From Chitinophaga nivalis (GTDB lineage: Bacteria; Bacteroidota; Bacteroidia; Chitinophagales; Chitinophagaceae), in assembly GCF_025989125.1 (NCBI RefSeq), contig NZ_JAPDNR010000001.1, positions 8,296,087-8,360,086 on the forward strand: a stretch of 64,000 bases of DNA, given 5' to 3'. The notes beneath the pieces are model-generated. The model was not told where the DNA came from. It saw only the letters and a list, made by a program, of their open reading frames with translations, and did not search any database. How positions within the stretch are numbered: the first letter of the stretch is position 1; every line of letters begins with the position of its first letter. The position numbers and the translations under genes were made by a program. Positions 27,993 to 36,077 of this stretch are shown piece after piece.

Positions 27993-28380
27993 AGAACAGA
28001 ACAGGACTAATTTTGAAGGAAGCCAAAATACAATACTTAACGTTATTTTAATAGTAAAATAATAAATTCAGCAAACAAGTAAAACACTCCTGACAGGATA
28101 CGTTTACCTCTATGCAATGACTATCATCAGCTATTTTATAAATGGTTGTTTTATCTCCGATGCATGAAAGCGAGCTGCCTGTTATATCATCTTCGCTGAT
28201 ATCGGTTGTGCAGATCATTCATCAGCCACTAAAAAATATAATAACTGCAGTTACATATTATTTTAACCCCGGATCATAGTCATCTCACATTTTACCGCTG
28301 TTTCCCATACAGAAAATGTAACCGCGATGTGTTAATTTACCTGCTTATTCAGTAGCATTTTCCAAACAAATTGTCAACCA
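27993..28380. other. 388-bp divergent intergenic region
   Basis: Between the minus-strand receptor operon and the plus-strand erythromycin esterase homologue, so it must hold two promoters. I found no exact TTG-N19-TAnnTTTG match on either strand. No open frame of note and no large inverted repeat. Confidence 0.4.
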
Positions 28381-29700
28381 ATGGCCCTCATTACAATCAC
28401 CCGGTTCCGTACTGTCATCCTGAAAACGGTATTTTTATCAGCCGTTATTACCGGTGTTCTTCCTTGTCATGGCCAGCAACCGCTGTCACCATCTGCCAAA
28501 CAAACAACGATTCCGGCTACACCGGTCCGCTCCATCAATCCTGCCGACACGGCCTTTTCCGACCTGCAGGCATTCCGGCAGGCTGTTGGCAACGCCCGTA
28601 TCGTACTGCTGGGCGAACAGACTCACGGTGAAGCCACAACGTACGAAGCCAAGATACGGCTCGTTAAGTTCCTGCATCAGCAAATGGGTTTCGAGGTACT
28701 GGCTTTTGAAAGCGGGTTCTATGACTGCGCCCGGATCTGGGAAAACACGCAGAATGGCGCAGCACTTTCCAAAGAAATAACGGGCAGCCTGTTTTACATG
28801 TATGCCACCAGCAAACAGATGGCTCCTTTGTTCGACTACCTGCAGTCTACCGTCAACAAGCCCCGCGAACTAACGGTAGCTGGTTTTGAAAGTCAGCACT
28901 CAGGTGCTAAAGCCCTTAATGACTTGTTTCCTGACTTTGAGCGGTTCCTGCAACAAAAACATCCTGACCTGCTGCAACAAAATTGGGGATTGTTCAAAAA
29001 CTTATCTGTAGCTACCTTCAAATCGCGCGATAATCGTCCGGACACCGGGGATATCCGCCTTTTCAACGAGAAGCTGCAGGTACTGCAGCAAACATTGGCC
29101 AAAGATCCTGCTGGCAGCAGTAGTCACCTGTTGCAGGTATCCGGCTTCTGGCTGCAGGTGGTTAACAGCATTGCTTCGCAAACCAGCCGGTACTGGGGAA
29201 ATGTGAGCGGTAATGAATTAAGTGTGCGGGATCTGCAGATGGCGGAGAACCTGATATGGCTGGCAGAGAAAGCCTATCCCGGTAAAAAAATCATTGTGTG
29301 GGCACATAATATCCATGTTGCCAAAAGCACCAGTGGGCTGATACCTCCTGATGATAATACCCGCGCTTTCCTCTCCACTTTCAAACCGATGGGCGCCACA
29401 GTTAGTGAGCACTTTGGTGCTAAGGCCTATGTCATTGGTTTTACCAGTGCGGCCGGCACCTTTATGGATTATGTCAGCGGTAAAATATTGCCTGTTCCCG
29501 CTTTAAAACCGGGGAGCCTGGAAGCACATTTAGCCGCTACGGGTCATCGCTGGTCTTTTACGGATCTGCGGAGAAAATCACCGGTATTGCAGCAGCCTTT
29601 AGCTTCTGCCCTATTTGATTATAGCCCGGCTACCGGCATCTGGCCTGCTGTATATGATGGCCTGTTTTTCATCAAAACTGCTGCGCCTGTGGCCAGATAA
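28381..29700 (+). CDS. Erythromycin esterase family protein (secreted)
   Basis: 439 residues. N-terminal hydrophobic leader (TVFLSAVITGVLPCHG) then a proline/threonine-rich linker and an erythromycin-esterase-type domain (about 60-430). The domain start IVLLGEQTHGEATTYEAKIR holds the conserved Glu and His of the active site; IIVWAHNIHVAKS and GAKAYVIGF are later family motifs. Characterised relatives open the lactone ring of macrolides, but most chromosomal members have unknown physiological substrates, so resistance should not be assumed. Lone gene followed by a terminator. Confidence 0.88.
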   Translation: MALITITRFRTVILKTVFLSAVITGVLPCHGQQPLSPSAKQTTIPATPVRSINPADTAFSDLQAFRQAVGNARIVLLGEQTHGEATTYEAKIRLVKFLHQQMGFEVLAFESGFYDCARIWENTQNGAALSKEITGSLFYMYATSKQMAPLFDYLQSTVNKPRELTVAGFESQHSGAKALNDLFPDFERFLQQKHPDLLQQNWGLFKNLSVATFKSRDNRPDTGDIRLFNEKLQVLQQTLAKDPAGSSSHLLQVSGFWLQVVNSIASQTSRYWGNVSGNELSVRDLQMAENLIWLAEKAYPGKKIIVWAHNIHVAKSTSGLIPPDDNTRAFLSTFKPMGATVSEHFGAKAYVIGFTSAAGTFMDYVSGKILPVPALKPGSLEAHLAATGHRWSFTDLRRKSPVLQQPLASALFDYSPATGIWPAVYDGLFFIKTAAPVAR

Positions 29701-29709
29701 AGACGACTG

Positions 29710-29736
29710 TCCCGGCCGGCGATGGTACGGCCGGGA
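29710..29736 (+). terminator. Terminator-like hairpin
   Basis: Perfect 9-bp GC-rich stem (29710-29718 with 29728-29736), 9-nt loop, 10 bases after the stop of the gene at 28381-29700. The tail is AT-rich without a long T-run. Confidence 0.55.
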
Positions 29737-29810
29737 TATTAAATTATCGCCGGTCTTTCGTGCATCGGTGTAAATTTCCCTAACTTAGCGACACCATTAA
29801 AAGGCTGAGT

Positions 29811-30119
29811 ATGATTACGGATCTGTTCACAAATGCGACCGGACGGCTGCGGCTTGTCGCATTCCTCGAAGGGCTTTCATTCCTCTTATTGCTGGGTATC
29901 GCCATGCCGCTGAAATATATGGCAGATATGCCGCAACCGGTTAAAATGATCGGTATGGCACACGGCGTACTCTTTATCCTATATTTTATACTGGTCATCA
30001 ACAAAAAAATAGATGATCAATGGTCATTAGGCAAAATGTTTCTGGCTATACTGGCGGGGGTAGTACCTTTTGGCACCTTCTACGTAGATGCGAAATGGTT
30101 AAAGCCAGCCAAATCATAA
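29811..30119 (+). CDS. DUF3817 membrane protein
   Basis: 102 residues with three membrane helices (about 13-36, 47-66, 75-95). The GRLRLVAFLEGLSFLLLLGIAMPLKY start and FGTFYVDAKWLK ending are those of the DUF3817 family, which is widespread but has no known function. Single gene. A loose promoter (TAACTTAG at about 29790) precedes it. Confidence 0.85.
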   Translation: MITDLFTNATGRLRLVAFLEGLSFLLLLGIAMPLKYMADMPQPVKMIGMAHGVLFILYFILVINKKIDDQWSLGKMFLAILAGVVPFGTFYVDAKWLKPAKS

Positions 30120-30227
30120 TTACCGGATTTATTTTTTTCGGGAGATGATCACCGCGGATATGCTATGCCGGATTACACGCCGACAGGTCATTATGTCTAT
30201 GGTTATCAATAAGGTTTAACAGTAAGA

Positions 30228-30235
30228 TAACTTTG
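30228..30235 (+). promoter_or_regulatory. Possible -7 box (TAACTTTG)
   Basis: Exact TAnnTTTG match 115 bases upstream of the phosphodiesterase gene. The -33 TTG is absent at the usual distance. Confidence 0.3.
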
Positions 30236-30349
30236 CCGGTTGCTTATTTATCTTTCAATTTGCAGTAATAGCTGATACAGATCCATGAAGTGTATGCCGG
30301 TATCAACCAGGCATGCCGGCTGTATGGCGATCCATAAACTACAACTGAT

Positions 30350-31247
30350 ATGAAACGTGTTGCACTATTATTACTGGGTGGAAGTTTGTTGCTCCTGCAG
30401 GCAAAGGCGCAGCAAAAAACGGATGTGCAGGCGCATCGCGGTGGTATGGCCCTGATGCCGGAGAACACCATCCCGGCTATGCTGAACGGCTTAAAACTGG
30501 GCGCCCGTACCCTGGAGCTGGATTGTATTATTACTGCCGATCAAAAAGTAGTGGTATCGCACGATGCGTATATGTCAGCAGAATTTATGCGCTACCCCAA
30601 CGGAACGGATATTTCCAAAGCAACCGAAAAAAGCCTGGCACTTTACGGGATGACCTACGACAGCATCCGGCAATACGATGCGGGTAGCAAACCACATCCC
30701 CGTTTTCCGCAGCAGGTAAAAATGAAGACTTATAAACCACTGCTGTCAGCACTGATAGACAGTGTAGAACAATACATTCAGCAACACCACCTGAAACCGG
30801 TCAACTACAACATAGAAACCAAAAGCGATCCTGCGGGAGATGGCATCTATAATCCTGCTCCGGCAGTATTCGTCGCCTTGCTGATGGCTGTGATTGAGGA
30901 GAAAAAGATAGCAGACCGGGTGACTATACAATCATTTGATCCCAGAACCTTACAGGTATTGCACCAATCCAATCCCCGCCAGAAAACAGCGTTGCTGGTA
31001 GGTAACCGGGAAAGTTTTGCTGCTAATATCGCGAACCTGGGATTTACGCCAACGGCTTACAGTCCTAACTTCCAGCTGGTAACACTGGCATTGGTAAAAG
31101 AAGCGCATGCAAAAAAATGTGTTGGTATTACCCTGGACGGTAGATGAAGAAGCTGATCTGAAGCGAATGCTTTCTTACGGCGTAGACGGTATCATTACCA
31201 ACAGTCCTGACAGGTTGATCAGGCTGGTGGGAAGCTACCAGCAATAA
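30350..31247 (+). pseudogene. Glycerophosphodiester phosphodiesterase, frameshifted near the 3' end
   Basis: Signal peptide (about 1-23), then a GDPD domain: QAHRGGMALMPENTIPAM, ARTLELDCIITADQKVVVSHDA with the catalytic and metal-binding residues, and IQSFDPRTLQVLHQ. The first frame stops at 31147 after 265 codons, reading VGITLDGR. Removing one A from the A7 run at 31111-31117 restores the expected C-terminus: NVLVLPWTVDEEADLKRML, then YGVDGIITNSPDRL, and a stop at 31245-31247, giving about 298 residues. The restored end carries the family's W-T-V-D and GVDGIITNSP motifs. It may be a real frameshift, transcriptional slippage in the A-run, or a sequencing error. An otherwise intact secreted enzyme hydrolysing glycerophosphodiesters. 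Confidence 0.85.
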
Positions 31248-31275
31248 GCACAACTATGAATGTCCCATATTTCAA

Positions 31276-31313
31276 AACGGTTGCTGATGTTCTATCGGCA
31301 ACCGTTACTTTTT
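31276..31313 (+). terminator. Intrinsic terminator after the phosphodiesterase
   Basis: Stem of 9 bp (31276-31284 with 31298-31306), extended inwards by four more pairs, then ACTTTTT. It lies 29 bases after the restored stop. Confidence 0.8.
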
Positions 31314-31593
31314 AAAAGCACCAGTAAGCGATGGCTGCGCCCCCTATTCCCATCCCCAATATACCTCCGATGATACTGGCTACGGCATCCATCACATCAT
31401 AATGCCCGATACCTGTCACCAGTGAAAACAATTCAAATCCGTAACTCACACCCAGCACTATCAGGAAGACCGCCCCGCTTGCCCATACCGGATATGCCGG
31501 CCATATGCCCCAGGCGATGCTTTCCAGTACCGCCCCCATGGCGATACCCACAAAAAAGTGTTTCCATTTATCGGGGGCTATTTTATATCGCAT
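31312..31593 (-). CDS. Small integral membrane protein
   Basis: 93 residues with about three membrane helices. The DKWKHFFVGIAMGAVLES start, SYGFELFSLVTGIGHYDVMD and glycine-rich SIIGGILGMGIGGAAIAYW look like VanZ- or YfiM/DUF2279-like small membrane proteins with D-W-K-H and an E then D spaced motif. I cannot name a function. It lies 44 bases downstream of the gene at 31638 on the same strand, possibly in its operon. Confidence 0.7.
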   Translation of the reverse strand: MRYKIAPDKWKHFFVGIAMGAVLESIAWGIWPAYPVWASGAVFLIVLGVSYGFELFSLVTGIGHYDVMDAVASIIGGILGMGIGGAAIAYWCF

Positions 31594-31637
31594 ATATCCA
31601 GGTAATGGTTGATGTACTACAATGATACAACATCCCG

Positions 31638-32255
31638 CTATTCTTCCCGGAATTCATCCAGGGTCTTTTTTACCAGTTTCTCGTACTTGCCGTAATTGGC
31701 ATTCACCCATATTTCCGTAGCTACCAGTACTGCCAGTACCATGATCCCAAAACCACTGCATAAGAGGGCGATCGTACGTTTGGGCATCATGCCCGTTTGA
31801 ATCATATTGATTACACGCCCCTCCCGGCTCATCACCACCATCATGATTACCAAAAGCCCCAGTGGCAACAGCGAATAAGTGAAAGCCTTATACAACTCCA
31901 CATGCAGTTTGATATCGTAGTATACCCCGTAGAGGTTATCCCGGGAATTCAGGGTATTGGTGCTTAATCGTTTGTAGAAATGATAAAACTTAAAAAAGTA
32001 ATATGCCGTAATCAGGATCATAATAGCATATACCGCATAGAAAGGCACATAAAAGATAGGCGCCAGCTGTAAAGCATTGGGAGCAAATCCAATCAGAATA
32101 ATAGCGATAAGCTGTATATAAAATTCATTCCGCATATTTTTCCGGATCTTTTCTACCGGCATTTGTGCACCTTTCATCCGGGTAATGGTGTCTGGCACTT
32201 TTATATGACCGGCGTCTTCATTGTTCCAGGCTGATTGAATATCATCAAAATTCAT
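31638..32255 (-). CDS. Membrane protein partnered with the ECF sigma factor (putative anti-sigma)
   Basis: 205 residues. A soluble N-terminal part (about 1-45, MNFDDIQSAWNNE) is followed by four membrane helices (about 46-62, 66-88, 125-145, 165-185). It overlaps the sigma gene at 32245-32748 by 11 bases, the usual arrangement for a Bacteroidota sigma and its membrane-bound regulator. The N-terminus, DDIQSAWNNE, is seen in such partner proteins. No FecR or zinc-binding anti-sigma domain, so the mechanism would differ from the two FecR units. Confidence 0.75.
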   Translation of the reverse strand: MNFDDIQSAWNNEDAGHIKVPDTITRMKGAQMPVEKIRKNMRNEFYIQLIAIILIGFAPNALQLAPIFYVPFYAVYAIMILITAYYFFKFYHFYKRLSTNTLNSRDNLYGVYYDIKLHVELYKAFTYSLLPLGLLVIMMVVMSREGRVINMIQTGMMPKRTIALLCSGFGIMVLAVLVATEIWVNANYGKYEKLVKKTLDEFREE

Positions 32256-32748
32256 ATCCTTGTTGTTTAATCAGTTCTTTTAATTTGTGTTTGGCTCTGT
32301 TGAGTTTCGTTCTGGCATTTACTTCTGTGATCCCGAGGTTTTCTGCAATCTCCCGGTGGGAGTAATTTTCCAGGTGATAAAATACCAGTGCTTTTTCCAG
32401 TCGTTCCAGTTTTTGTACTGCTTTGTAAAAATGTGCCAGCTGCAGTTCTTTCGTAGCGTGCCCGCTATCTTCCATGGGTAGGTGTTCGGGTATAGTATCG
32501 GTGGTAGGCAACTGGCGTTTTTCTTTTTTCAGGAATACGATAGCCGTGTTGAGTGCTACGCGGTACATCCAGGTAGAAAAGCTGCTTTGCCCGTGAAACG
32601 AATCATAAGATTTCCAAAGCTGGTAAATGATTTCCTGCATGAGATCCTGTTGATCATCGGGTGCATCCATATACATTTTGGAAATCTTATGAATAATTCC
32701 TTTGTGCTGTTCGATCAGATCAAGAAATGCTTTCTCTTTATTTTTCAA
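32245..32748 (-). CDS. ECF RNA polymerase sigma factor
   Basis: 167 residues. Region 2 (about 8-75: KISKMYMDAPDDQQDLMQEI, SFSTWMYRVALNTAIVFL) and region 4 (about 105-160: KALVFYHLENYSHREIAENL, then GITEVNARTKLNRAKHKL). It is a shorter ECF type than the FecI-like ones and is encoded with a multi-pass membrane partner, not a receptor. Target genes are unknown. Confidence 0.93.
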   Translation of the reverse strand: MKNKEKAFLDLIEQHKGIIHKISKMYMDAPDDQQDLMQEIIYQLWKSYDSFHGQSSFSTWMYRVALNTAIVFLKKEKRQLPTTDTIPEHLPMEDSGHATKELQLAHFYKAVQKLERLEKALVFYHLENYSHREIAENLGITEVNARTKLNRAKHKLKELIKQQGYEF

Positions 32749-32767
32749 GATACAGGTACTTTATGCA

Positions 32768-33646
32768 TTAGTTCATGATGGGCCTTACGGTATAACCTTT
32801 TGCCTGCAACATCCCCAGTATACCGTGTTTGCCGCTCAGGTGCGCTGCTCCCACGGCGAAGAAGTTACTACCTTTTTTCATCATAACCGGCATTTTTTCC
32901 GCCCAGTTTTTATTTCTTACTTCCAGCATCCAGTACAGGGAGTTGTTGTCCATAAATTTATCCTCGGTAAGCTCTTCGTGCAGGGCGGATAAATTTTCCT
33001 GTTTGTAATCTTTCACCAGCTGATCCATCATGCCTTTATACTGATCATATACTTTCATCTGCTCAATGGAAAAAGAATCTGAATAGGATTTTTCATAAAA
33101 GCTCATTTGCTCCTGTACTGTTTCCAGGGTAAGGAAAGGCATATTCCTTTCTTTGGACATTTTCAGTAATTCTGTTTCATAGTACTTCATGGTTGGACAG
33201 GCAAATGTTTTTATCACCAGGAAACTACCAATGGAGGACAACTTCAACGTTTCCAGTTGTTGCAGGGAAACGCCTGCTTTGAGTTTCAGAATAGAGTCCA
33301 CAGTAGCAAATTGGGCAGCTGATAACCTTTTGCTTTGCGGTACGGCAGACATACTGCCTTCCTGCATCGCTTTCATGGATTCCGCAGAAAAAACATCCGC
33401 TTCTACCACATAGTTATCGGCTTTCTTTAAGGCTTTTTTCACTTTGTCTTTTATCTCAAAATCATCTTCGCAGATCATATGTATGGTACCGAATACGTAG
33501 GAGGGTTTTTTAAGGCCGTTGCCGCTGATTTCCCATAATAAGGAGTTAGCGGCAGGTGGTGCAGGCGTCTGAGCATTTGTGGCAGTACAGAACAGGGTAA
33601 TAGCTGTGAACGTAGTGGCGGCAATACGGTGGAATATGTTTTTCAT
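32768..33646 (-). CDS. TraB/GumN-family protein (secreted)
   Basis: Start taken at MKNIFHRIAATTFTAITLF, a signal peptide; the frame extends eight codons upstream to 33670. 292 residues. TraB/GumN domain from about residue 35: LLWEISGNGLKKPSYVFGTI followed by HM, then FLTLETVQEQMSFY and FFAVGAAHLSGKHGILGMLQ. These are the conserved GTIH, ETxxEQ and GAxHL motifs of the family, a metal-dependent protease/peptide-processing fold related to Tiki and PrgY. Its target here is unknown. It ends 19 bases before the start of the sigma gene, on the same strand. Confidence 0.9.
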   Translation of the reverse strand: MKNIFHRIAATTFTAITLFCTATNAQTPAPPAANSLLWEISGNGLKKPSYVFGTIHMICEDDFEIKDKVKKALKKADNYVVEADVFSAESMKAMQEGSMSAVPQSKRLSAAQFATVDSILKLKAGVSLQQLETLKLSSIGSFLVIKTFACPTMKYYETELLKMSKERNMPFLTLETVQEQMSFYEKSYSDSFSIEQMKVYDQYKGMMDQLVKDYKQENLSALHEELTEDKFMDNNSLYWMLEVRNKNWAEKMPVMMKKGSNFFAVGAAHLSGKHGILGMLQAKGYTVRPIMN

Positions 33647-33965
33647 GTTGCTTGTTGTTTTTCGTTTCATCGTTAGTATACGGTGAAGTGAATTCGTTAC
33701 AGCTTTTTTGATTTTTTTCTCAAAATAGGGTAATTGTTCAGTCTGTCTTTTAAGCCTGAGTCCGAAAACCCTTTATGGTGGCTCATCTTCCCTCCACCTT
33801 TCCTCTTGTTCATTTTATTCATTTTATTCAGCTAGATAATTTTGTTCATTTTAGCCTTTCCATTTCCGTTTTCTTTTATGCGCCGTTTTATATATAAATT
33901 ACTCTGCAGTATGAAAGTCTGATCTACCGGATCGTTTCCTAACTCTTTTTCTGTGAAAGCACGGT
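33647..33965. other. 319-bp intergenic region
   Basis: AT-rich divergent region between TraB/GumN (minus) and the acyltransferase (plus). It has a short TTCATTTTATTCATTTTATT tandem near 33810-33830. No gene or exact promoter match is seen. Confidence 0.35.
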
Positions 33966-35183
33966 ATGGCTCAACAACTGACAAATCCCCCACACTTTTA
34001 CACCCTGGATGCAATTAGAGGGGTTGCAGCGATCATAGTGGTTTTATATCATTGGCAATTATTTTATTACGCAGGTGATATATATGTGCAAGGCGGGTAT
34101 GAAAAAACACAATTACCGTGGTATCCGTACCTCGCCGTATTTTATACCAACGGTATGGTAGCCGTAGACCTGTTCTTCCTCTTATCAGGATTTATCTTCT
34201 TCTGGCTATATTCCAATAAAATATTCACCGAAAAAACATCTTTCCGCAATTTCATGGGGTACCGGCTCACCCGCCTCTATCCCATACACATCGTTACCTT
34301 GCTGTTTGTAGGCTTCCTGCAATGGATCATGCTCCGCAACAGCGGTCACTTCTTTATCATCCAGTATAATGATGGCTACCATTTTCTGCTCAACCTCCTC
34401 ATGATGCAAAACTGGGGATTTGAAAAAGGCGCCTCCTTTAATGGCCCTTCCTGGTCGGTATCAGTAGAAGTGTTCCTCTATGTACTTTTCTTTATCATTT
34501 GCCGGCTGGGCATGCAAAGAAAAATATGGCTGCTGATACTCCTGATCCCACTTGGCGCCCTCCTCCAGTACTATACCCTGTTGGGCAAAGGTGTTTACTC
34601 CTTCTTCTATGGAGCGCTCATCTATTATTTATACACCTGGCTGCTGCAACACAATAAGGTGAATACCTACCTCCCGGCCATTACCATTGTAACCCTCGTT
34701 CTATGGGTATTCCTTTTCGTAGAATATAAATTCTCCTATATACAATCCACCTGGTTACATACCATGAAGGAAGTGTTACCCGATAAAGATGAAAAATTTG
34801 CGCTATCCACCTATGGTGTGTTCCGTAATCTCTTTTTCAGAACCACCGTTTCACCGCTTACTATTTTAGCCCTGGCACTATGGGAAACGAAAAAAGGCAT
34901 GATACATAAAAACTGGGCGGCATTGGGGAATTGCAGTTATGCGATCTACCTGCTGCATTTTCCACTGCAAATAATCTTTGTTCTCATAACAGACAGCTTC
35001 GGTATCAGCCGTCAGGTGTTGCATAGTCCGTATGTCATGTTGTTGTTCTTCCTGATCCTGCTACCGGTCAGTTACTTTACCTATTACTATTTCGAATTCC
35101 CCGCGCAGCAATTACTCCGGCGGAAATTCCTGAAGAAAGAAACGAGTCATTTAAACATAATAGACGCAAAGTTACCGATCTGA
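33966..35183 (+). CDS. Acyltransferase family 3 membrane protein
   Basis: 405 residues with about ten membrane helices. The N-terminus FYTLDAIRGVAAIIVVLYHW carries the R-G-(I/V)-A-A and helix-end H of acyltransferase-3 proteins; VAVDLFFLLSGFIFFW and YRLTRLYPIHIVTLLFVG are further family motifs. The family transfers acetyl or other acyl groups to exported glycans or lipids. It lies 130 bases upstream of the exopolysaccharide operon, in the same direction, so O-acylation of that polymer is likely, but a separate role is possible. Confidence 0.9.
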   Translation: MAQQLTNPPHFYTLDAIRGVAAIIVVLYHWQLFYYAGDIYVQGGYEKTQLPWYPYLAVFYTNGMVAVDLFFLLSGFIFFWLYSNKIFTEKTSFRNFMGYRLTRLYPIHIVTLLFVGFLQWIMLRNSGHFFIIQYNDGYHFLLNLLMMQNWGFEKGASFNGPSWSVSVEVFLYVLFFIICRLGMQRKIWLLILLIPLGALLQYYTLLGKGVYSFFYGALIYYLYTWLLQHNKVNTYLPAITIVTLVLWVFLFVEYKFSYIQSTWLHTMKEVLPDKDEKFALSTYGVFRNLFFRTTVSPLTILALALWETKKGMIHKNWAALGNCSYAIYLLHFPLQIIFVLITDSFGISRQVLHSPYVMLLFFLILLPVSYFTYYYFEFPAQQLLRRKFLKKETSHLNIIDAKLPI

Positions 35184-35315
35184 AAAATTTCGTAATACAG
35201 CTGCCCCGCAGCTGACTTTCTGAAACATCCGGCTTATACCGGCAGCATCAGCCAGTTTCCGGCCATGATGCCTGCCCATCATACAGCACCGGAATTGTGT
35301 CATTAATTATACAAT

Positions 35316-36077
35316 ATGGGATCAAGAAACTACTTACCAATCCTTCTATTACTGGTTGTTATATTTACAGGATGCTCCAGTACCAGGAAACTCACCTATT
35401 TCAATGACATCGCTAAAATTACCGGCACCGATTCCGTCAACCGGCCCTCTCAATTAAAAGTACAACCCGGTGACATCTTGCAGATTACCATTACGACCAT
35501 CGATAAAGATGTTTCCCTTCTCTTTAATCCGAATATCGGCAGCACCACTACCGCCGGCAACAACATTGAACAGGGATACCTGGTAGACAGCAGCGGCAAC
35601 ATCACCCTTCCGGTAATCGGTAAAGTGTATGTAAAAGATAAAACCACCACCACCATTACGTCCGAAGTAGCAGCAGAACTGGCAAAAAACATCCGTAACG
35701 CATACGTATCTACGCGGCTGATCAATTTCCGGGTATCTGTACTCGGCGATGTGGCCCGCCCCGGCTCGTATAAGGTAACGGCAGAACGGGCTACCCTCCT
35801 GGATGCATTGAGCATGGCCGGAGACCTGAATACCACTGCCCGGAGAGATGATATTATGATTATCCGGGAAACAGACGGTATTAAAACCTATACCTCTCTC
35901 AATCTCAATGACAGCAAAACATTATCATCTCCCTACTATTATCTCAGCAATAATGATGTTATCTATATTAAACCCGGTCCTAACAGACCTTTCGCCACCT
36001 CCAGAACGATACAGCTGCTGCCTGCGATTTTAAGCCTTATATCACTTGCAACGACTATTATCATTCTCAGTAAATGA
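35316..36077 (+). CDS. Polysaccharide export lipoprotein (Wza-like)
   Basis: 253 residues. Lipobox VVIFTGCSSTRKL (cysteine 20). Poly_export domain (about 40-140, LKVQPGDILQITITT, VDSSGNITLPVIGKVYV) and a SLBB-like domain (about 145-225, VSVLGDVARPGSYKV). A C-terminal hydrophobic helix (about 232-250), common in the Bacteroidota form, ends the protein. It forms the periplasmic/outer-membrane export channel for the polymer. Its stop overlaps the start of the kinase gene (ATGA). Confidence 0.92.
   Translation: MGSRNYLPILLLLVVIFTGCSSTRKLTYFNDIAKITGTDSVNRPSQLKVQPGDILQITITTIDKDVSLLFNPNIGSTTTAGNNIEQGYLVDSSGNITLPVIGKVYVKDKTTTTITSEVAAELAKNIRNAYVSTRLINFRVSVLGDVARPGSYKVTAERATLLDALSMAGDLNTTARRDDIMIIRETDGIKTYTSLNLNDSKTLSSPYYYLSNNDVIYIKPGPNRPFATSRTIQLLPAILSLISLATTIIILSK

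Noticed and set aside
35198..35214. CAGCTGC-CCC-GCAGCTG hairpin before the export gene, as a regulatory element of the operon
   Set aside because: Too short and lacking a flanking element or T-tract to claim a role.
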